From the NCBI GenBank assembly GCA_022925895.1, contig JAKSYS010000221.1, positions 20,698-84,697 of the forward strand: a DNA stretch of 64,000 nt. The letters run 5' to 3'. Origin of the DNA: Fragilaria crotonensis. Lineage: Eukaryota > Bacillariophyta > Fragilariophyceae > Fragilariales > Fragilariaceae. A program made the translations under genes and the position numbers. This document shows positions 54,871-64,000 of the stretch, piece by piece. The notes below the pieces were generated by a model. That model had not been told where the DNA came from and made no database searches. It saw only the letters and a list, made by a program, of their open reading frames with translations. How positions within the stretch are numbered: position 1 is the first letter of the stretch; each line of letters begins with the position of its first letter.

Positions 54871-57582
54871 GGCAGTTGGCCATCAACAACATCAAGGCAT
54901 AAGTTTTGTCCACAATGCCATACTCATTTTGCCTTCCATTGCTGATTGTGTACTCTGAAAATCTTGAATCATAAACAATCCTGCGTTCTCAAAGTACCCA
55001 CTGTAGTATGGTGCCTTTTGGTTTAGTACCCTCCCACCCCTCAATAACTTCTGCATTTTCGCCTGAATTGCTAAGCCATGCCCTTGTGCAGTTCTTTCCT
55101 GCCTTTGGCAGGAACTCCTTGTTCCTACTTTATGAAATCTCGCGTTGATTCCTTGTCAAGAATTCAATCATGACAAGTTTCTCCCCATTGTGCATCTGTC
55201 ATCCAGAAAGGACCGCCGGATTCCAATGGGCTGAACATCATTGATTCCGTGTCTCCAATTTGAACCTAATGTGAGTGAGGGCCAAGGTAGCAATCCTTGA
55301 CTTTGTTTGGTTATGGTCTCACACATCATTTGGTGTGCTCGTCCTCCGAAGCCTTTTGGCATCTTCTCCACATTCAACCTGTCCTCACATTATCAATTGT
55401 GACCACAAGAGTGGTAAAATAAAAAGAGAAAGTTGTATTGTGGATGCATACTTGACATTGAGGACGTCCACACAATCCTCAAGCTGCAGCACCATGTGCT
55501 GTATATCCAGTAGCCATCTGCGCTTTGTCCATACTCAAACTCCCGTAGGAAACGAGAAGTCGTAAATTGTTCCTTGTATTCCCTTTTTCTTATGTCAATT
55601 GCAGCTTGCGTGTCATGAAACCACTTAACCCCCCCGTCTCAACATCTGGCTGTTCATTTCTTCCAGGTCTGACTCTGTTGTCGTATCGAGACCGTATCCA
55701 AATTCCCTGGATTGAAAAGCAGAAATCATTATCCCATGATGACCATTGCCTTTTGGACAAATGAAAGTTTCTCTGTTGGGACCCTACTACCATAGTTTGG
55801 AAAACATCAGGAACTGTTTGAATATGTAGTATTCAGAATGGCCAAAATTATTAATGGCTTCGTCAATGTTTCAAAGCAGACGGAGAGGTTGCCACCGAAG
55901 TCAGTTGTCACCAGTTTCTGTATGAGAGCCTTGCTCTTTTCAGGGTCAAAGCAGTTAACATGGTATTCCCTCAATGGATCCCTGCCATCATTAAGGTAAC
56001 AAGAGGAGCCACTTCCTTTTGGTAACATTCTTCTGGCTCAAGTTGTGCCGCCACATGTTCTGTTACTTGCACCCAGCACTGCATCTTTCTGTCGTTCAAC
56101 ATGTAGCGTTGTCAGAGATACCATCTATACTGTACTACCCAGGCTGGTTCGTGTCCATTGACATAATACCCTTTGCGAGTTGGCTCATACCGGAAGCCAA
56201 GGCGGACCATCCAATGGTAGACAGTTGAGGAACTTATGCAGGTAAGTCTGCCTGGCGGCTTTAGGATAATCCTCAATTGTTGGTTGTTGTATTCCTATTT
56301 GTTGTTTGCCATCATGATTTTCACAGCATTTTTCTTGGTCTTGTCAAAAATGACCATGATTAGGATTGGTAAGACTTTGTTGTGGATGAAGTCACTTATT
56401 CTTTGATACTTGTACAGATGCCTGGATTTTGATGGAGAAATGGAGGAAGGTTCTTCATTGGTTGCAGAACGTCGAAGCTACGGTACCACATAGATATGGT
56501 CTCGTGGCGAGTGGCAAGCGTCAATCCTTGCCTTTGTGGGCTCGCAACATGTTTGCCATGTTCACGTTCTCCCTTGCCAGTGGGAGTGCAAGGGTGAGAC
56601 ATTCTTGTGCTTTCTGTTGCATAACCAATTTTTACGTTCGGTGATGTCGAATTCTTTGTTTAGCTCGTCAACATTTCCAGCAATAGTCGTGAGAAATGCA
56701 CTTGAACTTTGTTGACGTGGTAAACAAGGGCTTTGGTTTGGTTATCAATGGCAGCGAGAAGAGTCGACTCGGAGGTTAGCGGTTGGAAAAGTAGTATTGC
56801 TTCAGGAGAGGCCCAATATGTTTCAAGAGGGAGCAGACGGAGATGCCAGCGACGAAGCATTGTCTTGGCTACGAGTTATCATAGTGACCTCATTTCTCAT
56901 ACATTCTGAGGCTTCTTCTTTCCTCCTTCAGATGATGCAAAACGGCATCATTGGCGACGAAGTGGTGTCATCACTTGGCTGATGATGGCGCTATGGAGCC
57001 CAGCCCATTCAACATTATTCTGTGTTGTTTACATCATTGTGTCCTCATGGCTGCTATGATGATGATACAAGGACTAATATGACAAGCAGAGGAGGGCAGA
57101 GACAGTTGTCATTTTCTACTATCATCCTGGTGAGGATTGCTGTTTAGTAGTACTAGATCGACTAGCTCCGGACGTTGTCGGGTTGTTGGAGGGAGCAGCA
57201 GCCTATTGACAGCAATCTCTGCTTCCCAAGCTGCTGTATTGGCTGTAGGAAGCTGGCATGGCTGCTCCAATCTTACTTATGTAAAAGTAGTAAGTTAAGA
57301 TAAGAATGAGGTTTTGTTGACATTTTGTACCAGATCATGTTTTTCTAGTAGAACGCTTTGGCCTGTGCACCCAGCCATTTCGTTTTTTCCGCTATTTTTT
57401 TTAGAGTCTTTTGCTAGTAACTTTGTGCAGTGCACATTCCACATTCCAGGAAGGTCCTTCGGACTCAATCGTGATCGAAGGACAACAAACATGCGCTGAC
57501 CGCAGGAGAAATCATTTCCGGTCAATGTCAGGCTGGTGTTATGCCGGTATGACTTTCATGGTCCTGACTTGTTCTGAATAAA

Positions 57583-57956
57583 ATTTGCTTACTACAGCAA
57601 GACAAATTTGCTGACATAATTTGTTTGTGAAGAATCAAACATGCGTTGTCAGCAAAAAATTGCTTACAGAGGATCAAAGCTGCAATTCTAGCAAAAAATT
57701 GCCGACAGAAACCTCTGTCACCACAGACATCAGCATGCTAAATCAAGATTGACGGTTCAAGGATACCTACTACTAGCACTTTTGACGCATCCTGGAAGCA
57801 ACAGCTATCACTAAGTAGGGCACTTGGATACTAGACTGATGAAACGCAAATTTGCTGAATTGCTGACACAAATTGCTTATGAAGAACAAATTTGATGAAG
57901 ATGAATTGCCTATTTTGCTGGTGACAACATATATTTGCTTACGGAATTTGCTGACA
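57583..57956. repeat. Degenerate array of AAATTTGCTGACA-like words
   Basis: Words such as AAATTTGCTGACA, AAAATTGCTTACAGA and AATTTGCTTACGG recur about ten times at irregular spacing, in one orientation, across 370 bp. This could be an old decayed tandem array or part of an element's subterminal repeats. Confidence 0.55.
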
Positions 57957-58570
57957 GCCCCAAACAATAAGTGGCATTAAAAAGACTTGCAGGCTCAGAT
58001 AGGTCAACACCAAGGCTAATTTTCTTGCATGACACCAATCGGAGCACGAGCACAACAGTCTCAAATTTAACGGCTGGAATGTGCCTGGGCCGGGCATTCC
58101 AGGTGGGAGTACATTTTTGTGAATATTTGAAATTTGGAAACCATGTATGCATGAATGGTCCACAGAAGGCTCACCCCTTGAGACCAGACATTATGGTGCC
58201 AGACAAGTTGATGAGGATCTGAGTTGGGGTGTTTCATGGGGTCCTTAAATGTTGTGGCTCCTCCTGCTCCAGCATTTGGCGATTTCTTTTTCGTAGCTTT
58301 GTCAGATGTGACCGTTCCCGCTCGGCCGCTTGGGTTTGTCTGACGTCATGGTGGCCGTACTCAGTGTGATCTGCAGTCCGCTGTTCAGTCCCTGGCCATC
58401 TTCGAGACGACGCTCCAATTCGTTGAAGAGGAACTGGGATTGTCCCAAGGGCTTAGTAGCAGAATTTTGCGCCGAAATCCTTCTCCGACTTGATGGTGGT
58501 CAGCTTCACTGGTTTCGACTATCTCAAAACAGCTTTGGAACAAAGCCAGCACAGCATTCTTCATCACAAG
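57939..58570 (-). pseudogene. Protein-like relic fragment, unknown family
   Basis: The minus strand holds FMHTWFPNFKYSQK and RPRHIPAVKFETVVLVLRLVSCKKISLGVDLSE in one frame and MHTWFPNF-flanking pieces in others, with stops between. It reads like a decayed coding sequence rather than random DNA, but I cannot name it. It adjoins the degenerate repeat array. Confidence 0.3.
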
Positions 58571-60784
58571 TGAAAGGAAATGTGCTCCGCCTTTTCTTCC
58601 AAAGTGCCTGGAGTATCAATGTGCTACAAGTCTTCGCTAGCATAAACCAATTTTTTCCAAACTCTCTCCACCAGCATATTTAGCAGCCCAAAACCCTCAA
58701 GCCTAGTAGTATGAAGTGCTTTCCAAGAAGGAACCGCAAAGCCATAATTGTCTGAGTCAGTTCACTGGCTGACACATCACCTGAGCTCGTTTGTTCTGAT
58801 GTTTGTTGAAGGATCGTTCCAGTTTAAGAAATCTTTCTGCCCGAATTTGGTGAAAAATGAGGTATTTTTAATCTTGTCTGCTATCACACTTGCTTGAAAC
58901 GTTGTACACTTACAATGAGCAATCTGTCCCCCACTGTCTATTCCCACAGAAAGAATGACAATGCTTTTGGCTTATTTCCATCTCAGCCAGCATCTGTTAG
59001 TACATCAGCAAGTCTTGCAATAGCTATTATGGATCAATGTCATTTTGATGAGAAACTTGTTTGTTTTAGCTAGTTGTGGGCTGAAACAACAGTGTCAACA
59101 GTGATGCATGCCTCACGGAGCACTTTGCCAGGATTCGAATCTATTGGTGAAACAGGCATCGTCATGCCATCAATAGAACAAGTTTTGTTTTGTACTCACA
59201 GGGAGGTGTATCTATGCTCCGATTGTAGCAAAAGCAACAGAGATTATTAGTGAAGATATCGGTGTGTCAATGATTAATGTTGATATAATGATGAAGCAAA
59301 AATGAAAGGCAAAGACATGGTCAATGGAGATGATCTAACAGGTCAGTACAGCATTTGCATTGTCTGAAGAGGAGAAGAGTGACATCAGAATTAATTAATT
59401 GACCAAAACATGGCATTATACAACCTGGGTGGAAAAGTAAAGTTTTTAGAGAAGTTTTATTCAAGTGGACACTAGTACTGGTCTTCTATGTTGGATTTGA
59501 TTCTTAACCAGTAATACAGTTTTGTGCCTTGACATCAATACTCCGTGATTTACAGGTGATATGACGAACTCTCACTTGTTGGATTTTCACTTATCTATAC
59601 CAGTACAATGTCATTCTATCCTCTCTACAGGATGTTCTTCATACGAGGCATTGGTAGATTGGGATCACAATACCTAGTAAGTGCTGAGCAACAATATCAT
59701 GGCTTAGAACTCAGAGGGACTAGTCCAAATCATAAGGGTATGATGGAAATCCTATGGATAAATCTTTGTAGTATTTTCTGTTGCCAAATTGCTATCATTG
59801 GTAGATTGGATTGATCACTTGTTCAATCTATCATACCATTGCTTTGTCTTGTTTCTCCTGTTAGTTTCCTTGCTGTTACAATGGAAACATCATAATATCT
59901 ACTACCCTATCTTATTTGGACAAGGAAGTCACACAAGGGTGGGTAATGGCAACAAGGGCACAGGGAAGCTTGACCTTTAAGCATGATGCTAGTCCTGCCA
60001 AGTATGATTGAGAATCCCTTCACCTGGCATACTTATGCACACACAACTGCTTCTCAAACAAACCACAACTTATTGACATGGACCAGCCAACTGAGGATGA
60101 AAGGCATCAAAGATGACAAGGTCATGCGGATTCAACATCGTTGGTGGTGGGCTTCAAGGTGCTTGTGATGCAAAGGAAATAAGATTGGTCAAAATCATGT
60201 CCAAAGGTACGCAAGGGTGCTGGCAATGCTAAGAAAATATTGGATATTCAACATTTTGGACGGCAGCATGCTAGAGTGGCTCTTGGTTTCATGGGGGTAT
60301 ATGCCACCTATGATATGTTTGGATTTCGAATGGTATTGCGATGTAAGACGACTTATTGTCAGTTTACTCTGGAACCAGGAACACTTTCCTTGGCTAACAT
60401 TGTATGATTGACTTTAACGCTGCATTCGGAGTAGAGCCTTTACCATCACCATACTGTGCTACCATCATCTACTTCTATTAGCAGTCGTTAAAGTGCTAAC
60501 CAGATAAATGGCGAAGATGGCCAGATTTTCGAGATATAAAGTAAAAATACACTGCGCAACCTCAAATGGCACATCAACCATGCATGGTGGCTAAGCTGGT
60601 GGTACTATCGTTAACAAGTCTGGTAGCGCTGACTGGGCACCACTTGTTGCTGTATGCTAGGTAATAATGTGACTGTCGAAGTCAAAAAGACCGTGAACAC
60701 CGCAAAACACGCAGTCGTGCTAAACATGAGTTTCTTTAAAGGAAATCGTGTTGTATATCACCCCAGGCATTTTAAACACGCATC

Positions 60785-62704
60785 CTACCTTCTCTTGCTC
60801 TTGGGAGACCTTTCCTTCCCTCGTTGTCCTCCTCCAGTGGCAGCTGCAGCAGCCTCTCGCGCTGCCGTTCCTTTGCGAGGTGCACCACTACCCCCACTAC
60901 GACTGCTGACCTTGCCACGACCCAATACAGCTGAGGCACCGCGGGGTCGGGAGGAGCTGTTGCTGTTGGCGATCGTCGCCCGAGATGGAATATAATCGCT
61001 TTTGCGGGAACTCAATCCATCTAATGGCAATCCCCTTTGAACGGCATTTTCAATGGCCGTTGCAAGGACTTGATCGCGTTTCGCAACGAGTGCCGTAACG
61101 CGGCCGCGTCCGCTGTTACTGAGAGTGCTGGAACTGCTGGAGACACCTCGAGCGGTCCGACCTGATCGATGAAGATAATCCAAAGCGTTCAGAGGAAAAT
61201 CAAACATGATGACATGGTCGACTTGTGGAACATCGAGACCTCGGGCAGCCAAATCGGTACACACTAGAATGGCCGACTCCTCGCTGTCGCCAGACCTGAA
61301 TTTCAGTAAATTTTCCGACCGAGCAGCGGAATTCAATTCGCCGTGATAACAAAGACTGGGCAAACCGGCTTCAGCCAAGGCATGCTGGGCAGCTCGGCAA
61401 CTGCCAACAGTGTTGCAGAAAATCATAGTACGAGCATTTTCATCCCGATCAGCCGCCTTAATGGCAGCTCCGCGGCCGCCGGCGGCAACGGCATCAACCA
61501 GGAGTGTGAGTTTGTCGGTGTTACCGACATCGACAAAGACTTGTTGAAGTCTCGGAACTGTTTTATGCAGTCCTGGAGCTTTGATGACTTTCATTTTGGG
61601 AATTGCGACTTTACTGGTAGCTGCATCTCCCGCATCTGGTTTGGTGTAGTGCCTCTTCGCACCAATCGTGACATCCTTTACATTTGAATTGGAAATAAGT
61701 TTTGAGACGGCTTGCGTCATGGTGGCCGACGTCAACACAACACGAGGGGCTCCTTCCGCCACTTGTTCGGAGTCGAGCACAACTTGACTGGCTTTCATTT
61801 TATAGAGAAGAGGATTCAGCAATTCCTTCAATTCAGTTTGGAATCCTTGTTCCAACATGGTATCCATTTCATCCAAAACGACATGTTGTAAATCTCCCAA
61901 GTGGACGTTGCCCTCCTTCCAATGCTTTAGGAGTCGTCCTGGCGTTGCCACCAGAACATCCAAGTGTCGATCCAACGCTTTTCGCTGTTTGCCGTAATCA
62001 TCACTTCCAACCAGGGATTGCGAAGAGAGTTTGACTTTGTGACACAATTGTTTGACAACCGAGGTAATTTGAACGGCCAACTCACGTGTGGGAGCCAAGA
62101 TCAAGAGTTTGGGTCGTTTTGGTTTTTGCTTTTGTAGCTGCAGTTGTTCTGTGGATGTCTCCGTGGTAGCAAAGAGCTCTCTGGATTTAACCATTTGCAG
62201 GAGTGGCAAGGCATAGGCCAGTGTCTTTCCAGATCCAGTGGCCGCGAGGAAGGCCAATGGCATGGGCGGTTCTTGCAGGAGTGCTGGGATGACAAGTTGT
62301 TGGACTGGAGTGGGTGCAGTCAGTCCCTGTTCGTCGTGAACGCTCACAACCAATTCAGTCAAAAGCCCAAGCTGTGTCCATGCCAATGTACCTCCCTTGA
62401 TAGTGGGAACGGAATCATCTTGCGAGCCTTTGGGCATTTGAAAGGGTTTTCGAGATTTGGCAATGGCAGACGAGTCCTTTTGCAATGGAGTTGTTGATCC
62501 ATCGCTATCGTCCTGTTGGAGCCAAGGAGGTGTGGAACGGAGAGCTCTAGCTGCAAAGGATCGAGTTGTTGTTGACGTTGACGTGGTTCGAATCACTGTC
62601 AGAGCCGTTGTCATGGCTGTTCGACGGCCCATCGCAAATGTCAACATGATCATCATTCTTCCTACTTGCAGTATTCGTTTCAAGGCTTGGCTCCTTTGTG
62701 ACAT
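60785..62704 (-). CDS. DEAD-box ATP-dependent RNA helicase, probably mitochondrial, 639 aa
   Basis: The motifs occur in order: Q motif PTPVQQLVIPAL (131-142), motif I AATGSGKT (154-161), PTREL, TPGRLL, motif II DEMD (instead of DEAD), SAT, then in the second domain ILVCTDLAARGLDVPQ (motif V) and HRSGRTARG (motif VI). The ATG at 62704 opens a strongly basic, acid-free N-terminus (about 65 residues rich in Arg/Thr/Ser/Met), a good mitochondrial presequence. The C-terminus is Ser/Arg/Gly-rich (RGASAVLGRGKVSSRSGG) and ends KSKRR, likely RNA-binding. DEMD keeps the Asp and Glu needed for Mg-ATP, so the enzyme should be active. It probably acts in organelle RNA processing or ribosome assembly. It is divergent from the EF-hand gene. 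Confidence 0.93.
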   Translation of the reverse strand: MSQRSQALKRILQVGRMMIMLTFAMGRRTAMTTALTVIRTTSTSTTTRSFAARALRSTPPWLQQDDSDGSTTPLQKDSSAIAKSRKPFQMPKGSQDDSVPTIKGGTLAWTQLGLLTELVVSVHDEQGLTAPTPVQQLVIPALLQEPPMPLAFLAATGSGKTLAYALPLLQMVKSRELFATTETSTEQLQLQKQKPKRPKLLILAPTRELAVQITSVVKQLCHKVKLSSQSLVGSDDYGKQRKALDRHLDVLVATPGRLLKHWKEGNVHLGDLQHVVLDEMDTMLEQGFQTELKELLNPLLYKMKASQVVLDSEQVAEGAPRVVLTSATMTQAVSKLISNSNVKDVTIGAKRHYTKPDAGDAATSKVAIPKMKVIKAPGLHKTVPRLQQVFVDVGNTDKLTLLVDAVAAGGRGAAIKAADRDENARTMIFCNTVGSCRAAQHALAEAGLPSLCYHGELNSAARSENLLKFRSGDSEESAILVCTDLAARGLDVPQVDHVIMFDFPLNALDYLHRSGRTARGVSSSSSTLSNSGRGRVTALVAKRDQVLATAIENAVQRGLPLDGLSSRKSDYIPSRATIANSNSSSRPRGASAVLGRGKVSSRSGGSGAPRKGTAAREAAAAATGGGQRGKERSPKSKRR

Positions 62705-63205
62705 GATGTGTCTATATCAATAGACTGGGATTTATCTTATATCTTGGTGAGTGCTTTGCCATACAACAAATCACCAAATCGACAATAGCAGATTATATAG
62801 CCATGAAAGCCTCGTTGGTGATGGGAGATTGAACAACAGTTGAGACGGAATAGATCAGAAACCACACTGTCGCTAAAACTTTAAAAAGTGAGTGGATGCC
62901 GCTGATACTGCGTTTGTGTGAAATGCTAAATTCCATATTCCGCTTCGCTCCCAAAATACCTTACACGTGTTTTCTCGAATCGGCACGCACATCTTTCCCA
63001 TCACATCACATCTCACACCTGTCTTTCGTCAACCACAGTGCGTTCAACGTTACATAGATGCACCTGGCAGCATCATCCGCCTATCATTGATACTCTCGAC
63101 ACAGTAAAAACAACTCGAATTCATTCCAAATTCTCAGCATCAACTTTGCCGCATCAGCGTATCACCTCACCAGTAGCTCCTCGTTTCGCTCCTTCACAAT
63201 CAAAA
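62705..63205. promoter_or_regulatory. Divergent promoter, helicase / EF-hand genes
   Basis: This 501-bp region lies between start codons on opposite strands. A CACGTG core is at 62964-62969 in TTACACGTGTTT, about 240 bp upstream of the EF-hand ATG. No GTAC cluster is present. Confidence 0.45.
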
Positions 63206-64000
63206 ATGTTTAGAACAAGTCTCGTCTTTCTCATCTTCTTTTCAGTGGGCATTGTCGCCCAACAGGGTGACTACGGTGATTACCCCGACTATCAGGATTA
63301 CGCCATGGACGACTACGGTGGTGTGCAAGATGATTACGGTGTTCCTCAGGATACGTTGTATCATGATTATGCCGAGCGACAAAATGCCAAGGATGGGTAA
63401 GTGGTTGTGTCGTAATCTCCCCTTGTAACCTGATACCAGTACTGTAGTTCATGTTGAGAGGACGAATCTTGGACTAGGTCGTTTCATGAACAGTTTCTCA
63501 CGAACATTTACCCACCCACAACCCTCTTTAATTTCTTATCCACTTCAACAACTGCGACTACTCCGAAAACAACAAAATATGAACATTTTCATTACAATCA
63601 TTATTGCATTATGCGATTCAGTCTCGCTCCTGTCGCTGCTGCGGCTGGGTTTGGCATGGGCAAGGCCCTCGTCTTGTCGGCGGCAAGTTGGGTCTTGGGT
63701 GGCAAGGTCCACGCCCGCAGTGCCACCAAAAAGCTCAAGACCAAGTTCCAAAAGGAACAAAAGGCCCTCTACACACAGTACTACAACGACGTGTACAAGC
63801 TGACGGAACAAAACAATCAACTCCAGTATACTGTGGAACATTTGGAAAATGCACTCACGGATACCAAGGATAAGGCAGAATTGGAAGCGATCCAACGGGA
63901 TTATGAAGAATTCAAACAGCCTGATATCGATGGGGATGATCGTATCTCGAGGGCAGAGTTCAACATGTATGTCAAGAACTATCTTTCCAACTATCCAGGA
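63206..64000 (+). CDS. Secretory-pathway EF-hand protein, two exons seen, 3' end outside window
   Basis: Exon 1 is 63206-63396 and exon 2 starts at 63622. The 225-bp intron has donor GTAAGT, acceptor CAG and phase 2, with a seamless join to GLAPVAAAAGFG. Residues 1-19 are a signal peptide (MFRTSLVFLIFFSVGIVAQ). Residues 21-55 are rich in Asp-Tyr pairs (GDYGDYPDYQDYAMDDYGG). Residues 66-90 are hydrophobic and Ala/Gly-rich (APVAAAAGFGMGKALVLSAASWVLGG), possibly a membrane helix. A charged coiled-coil region follows, then a canonical calcium loop at 165-176 (D-x-D-G-D-D-R-I-S-x-x-E) with all ligands present. It is likely a calcium-binding protein anchored in an endomembrane or exported. The frame is open at the window edge, 190 residues visible. 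Confidence 0.8.

Larger units (their letters stand above)
53488..60784. other. Gene-poor 7.3 kb with transposon relics
   Basis: No intact gene is supported. Relic pieces at 54417-54870 and 57583-58700 are listed separately. Minus-strand fragments at 55168-55377, 55590-55793 and 55807-56028 are protein-like but interrupted, and may be further decayed parts of the same or another element. 59000-60780 shows nothing I can support. Confidence 0.5.

Noticed and set aside
7094-62969. CACGTG cores treated as light or clock elements
   Set aside because: Only four were noted, at variable distances from genes. They are listed as sequence facts without regulatory claims.

Overview
The window is nuclear DNA of a stramenopile, most likely a pennate diatom. 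The evidence is an aureochrome (bZIP plus LOV blue-light receptor, a stramenopile-specific family), two proteins whose signal peptide runs straight into a plastid transit-like Phe motif (secondary plastid), short GT-AG introns of about 80-375 bp, and a Copia-type retrotransposon with the stramenopile-style gag zinc knuckle. No bacterial or organellar features were seen. Start codons given here were set on ATG after checking the bases, and exon joins were worked out by hand from frame, splice sites and conservation.

Layout. 1-10.7 kb is a compact housekeeping block: a DGAT2-type acyltransferase (cut by the window edge), an unknown protein, plastid dihydrolipoamide dehydrogenase (three exons) divergent from homogentisate 1,2-dioxygenase, RAD52 with a frame break, and a poly-Gln/ankyrin protein. 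10.7-22.6 kb is almost gene-free and repeat-dominated: a complete Copia element (13773-20414, 5-bp target duplication, nearly identical LTRs, frame-broken gag-pol) and two small T-tailed insertions with 17-bp target duplications. 22.6-23.9 kb holds the aureochrome. 25.6-33.7 kb looks like a mobile or selfish unit, with a Plavaka/CACTA-like transposase convergent with a gene that carries a possible 2-oxoglutarate/Fe(II) dioxygenase core, plus a third, acidic protein. 36.2-43 kb is a second housekeeping block: a second ankyrin protein (paralogue of the first), CCT2, an ADF/cofilin gene whose first exon is only the ATG, and a plastid-targeted unknown. 43-47.8 kb is gene-poor and contains a hAT-like non-autonomous element with an exact 8-bp duplication. 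47.8-53.5 kb has a single-pass membrane protein, an atypical kinase and a small acidic/basic protein. 53.5-60.8 kb is relic DNA. 60.8-64 kb has a probable mitochondrial DEAD-box helicase divergent from a secretory-pathway EF-hand protein that runs off the end.

Functionally the genes are mostly independent housekeeping functions: lipid synthesis, plastid 2-oxoacid dehydrogenase or glycine cleavage, tyrosine catabolism, DNA repair, chaperonin, actin turnover, blue-light signalling. The most unusual content is the 25.6-33.7 kb unit, the set of small elements with readable target-site duplications, and a recurring single-base homopolymer slip pattern, concentrated in repeats, that may be either decay or unpolished long-read sequence.
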